DNA of 64,000 nt from Hymenopus coronatus. Taxonomy: Eukaryota; Arthropoda; Insecta; Mantodea; Hymenopodidae. Below are positions 62,813 through 64,000 of the stretch, piece by piece (position 1 is the first letter of the stretch; each line of letters opens with the position of its first letter). The position numbers were made by a program, and so were the translations under genes. The stretch covers positions 8,632,501-8,696,500 of the forward strand of contig CM060896.1 in the NCBI GenBank assembly GCA_030762935.1, given 5' to 3'. The notes beneath the pieces are model-generated. The model saw only the letters and a list, made by a program, of their open reading frames with translations, was not told the DNA's origin and did no database searches.

Positions 62813-64000
62813 AAGTAAGTAATATGGTTTTAGGGCGCACAACTTCAAAGGTCATTAGCGCCCCAGGGTAAATAAAAGGGCTAAATATTAAAAGGCATAA
62901 AAACCACTAAAACTGGAGTACCACACAAGGGTTAAAACCAGGGAAAGCATAAAAAAGGCTACCAAAGCCAGACTAAAAACGAGGCACTAAAAACATAACT
63001 CGGTAAAAACCAAAACCCAGAGATGAAATTAAACCCTACTGTACATCCCGCAGCGGCGGAGAAAATTAAAAAGTGCATCACAATATACAGGGTTGTCGCC
63101 CAGGAGGGTGGGGATGTCAGTAGGAAGACACAGGGATTCACGCAGAACAGTATAAAGGTGGCACTCCAATAAAAGATGACGCACCGTCAAAGGTTCGTTA
63201 CACGAAGCACATTGAGGTGAGGGTTCCCCACGTAAAAGATGCTGTTGGCTAAAACGGCAATGCCCAATACGCAGTCGCGCTAAAACCACCTCATCGCAGC
63301 GACATGCACGCGAGGAAGTAGGCCAGGGGACAGGAAGGGACTTGACCGCCCTCAAGCTTGTTGTCACGCACCCCGGACCATTCCGCGAACCAGCGCGAAA
63401 GAATGGCCCGGCGCAGCTGAACACGAACATCACCTGGAGGAACGGTGGTGCTAAAAACATTAGGCAATAAAACTGCAGACTTAGCAGCTGTGTCCGCTTG
63501 TTCGTTTCCGCTCACACCTACGTGACCAGGAACCCAAACAAACGCCAGCGTCAGCGAGCGACTGCAGGCCATCCTGTACACGCTGTATCAACGGAAGGCA
63601 TGGATACAGGTCATGCAGGTCCTGAAGTGCAGTGAGGGAATCGCTACAAATAACAAACTGTTTTAAATGCTGTCCCCGGATAAAAAGAAGAGCCTGATAA
63701 ATACTAAAAAGTTCGGCGGTAAAAATCGAACATTGCCCCAAAAGATGAAATGTATAACTCCGCGAATTAAAACCGAAAGCACATCCCACACCACGGTCTT
63801 CCTTAGAACCATCCGTATAAATAAAACAATAGTTGGGAAACCTGGCCTGCAGCTCTAAAAATGCGGAGCGGAAGACTGAAGGTGGAGTCGTTGCTTTCGG
63901 CATGGATGCCAACCCAAGGTGGAACTGGGTGTCGCAACGTAACCAAGGGGGGAAGGAACATTCCCCCAGTGGAAACACAGGCGGTAGGCAAACATCCAAG
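62813..64000 (-). mobile_element. I-type LINE, 3' part (runs off window)
   Basis: The 3' end is at about 62813, with TTACTTACTTACC-type repeats on the minus strand. It is followed by an A-rich 3' UTR to about 63030, then the end of ORF2. It is related to but distinct from the element at 54621-60480, in the same orientation. Confidence 0.88.
63029..63999 (-). pseudogene. LINE ORF2 C-terminus: RNase H and zinc knuckle
   Basis: Three minus-strand frames in series. 63999-63481: NYCFIYTDGSKEDRGVGCAF (first RNase H aspartate), IFTAELFSIYQAL (glutamate) and FVICSDSLTALQDL (second aspartate). 63581-63291: VWVPGHVGVSGNEQADTAAK (final H/D motif). 63460-63029: DEVVLARLRIGHCRFSQQHL, then PQCASCNEPLTVRHLLLEC, the terminal zinc knuckle, and a stop. 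Frameshifts near 63560 and 63330 separate them. RNase H removes RNA from the cDNA hybrid during integration. Confidence 0.9.

Overview
This is eukaryotic DNA, most probably from a large, repeat-rich insect genome. It is AT-rich and has no prokaryotic gene organisation. It is packed with animal-type transposable elements: hAT, Tc1/mariner/IS630, PIF/Harbinger-like, I/Jockey-type LINEs, tRNA-derived SINEs and LTR-retrotransposon remnants. The only host gene piece I can support is one exon at 11104-11259 (minus strand). It carries the Nudix box of a diphosphoinositol polyphosphate phosphohydrolase (the NUDT3 / Drosophila Aps type) and has an ideal splice donor. The species cannot be named from the sequence.

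The dominant component is one interspersed repeat, called HR here (hairpin-ended repeat). It is about 870 bp long, with roughly 25 copies or fragments in both orientations, about 15.8 kb or a quarter of the window by my hand count. In the forward sense it starts near an A-run plus ATCTGATGTGTTCCATTCAC and ends in a long palindrome (core ACTATGTACATAGT) followed by AGAGAAAGTAAAA. Copies carry dinucleotide or homopolymer expansions at the same few internal sites.

Layout. 1-8640: mariner remnant, a TIR repeat (family B), a LINE scrap and many HR copies. 8690-10219: Tc1/mariner element with TIRs and a TA duplication. 11104-11259: Nudix exon. 11618-12826: decayed hAT. 14244-14831: minisatellite of about 108 bp. 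15120-17167: three SINE copies. 18532-26062: one HR copy split by a 2.5-kb hAT (18708-21219) and by a LINE (21357-25578) whose RNase H coding segment has amplified into eleven 147-bp repeats. 26614-29090: second family B copy split by a CR1/Jockey-like LINE. 29484-31290: rearranged HR copies. 31640-32795: Jockey-type RT pseudogene. 34854-37712: LTR-retrotransposon debris (LTR, gag) with a SINE in the gag. 38188-50905: HR clusters containing a Tc1 element and two SINEs. 51367-53890: IS630-like transposase remnants, one split by a hAT. 54621-60480: a full-length I-type LINE (minus) with an 11-bp target duplication, intact ORF1 and damaged ORF2. 61437-62811: TIR element split by an HR copy. 62813-64000: 3' end of a second I-type LINE.

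No pathway or operon is present. The window records successive transposition into an intron or flank of a Nudix gene. The relative order can be read from nesting: HR and family B are older, while the SINE, hAT, Tc1 and LINE insertions came later.
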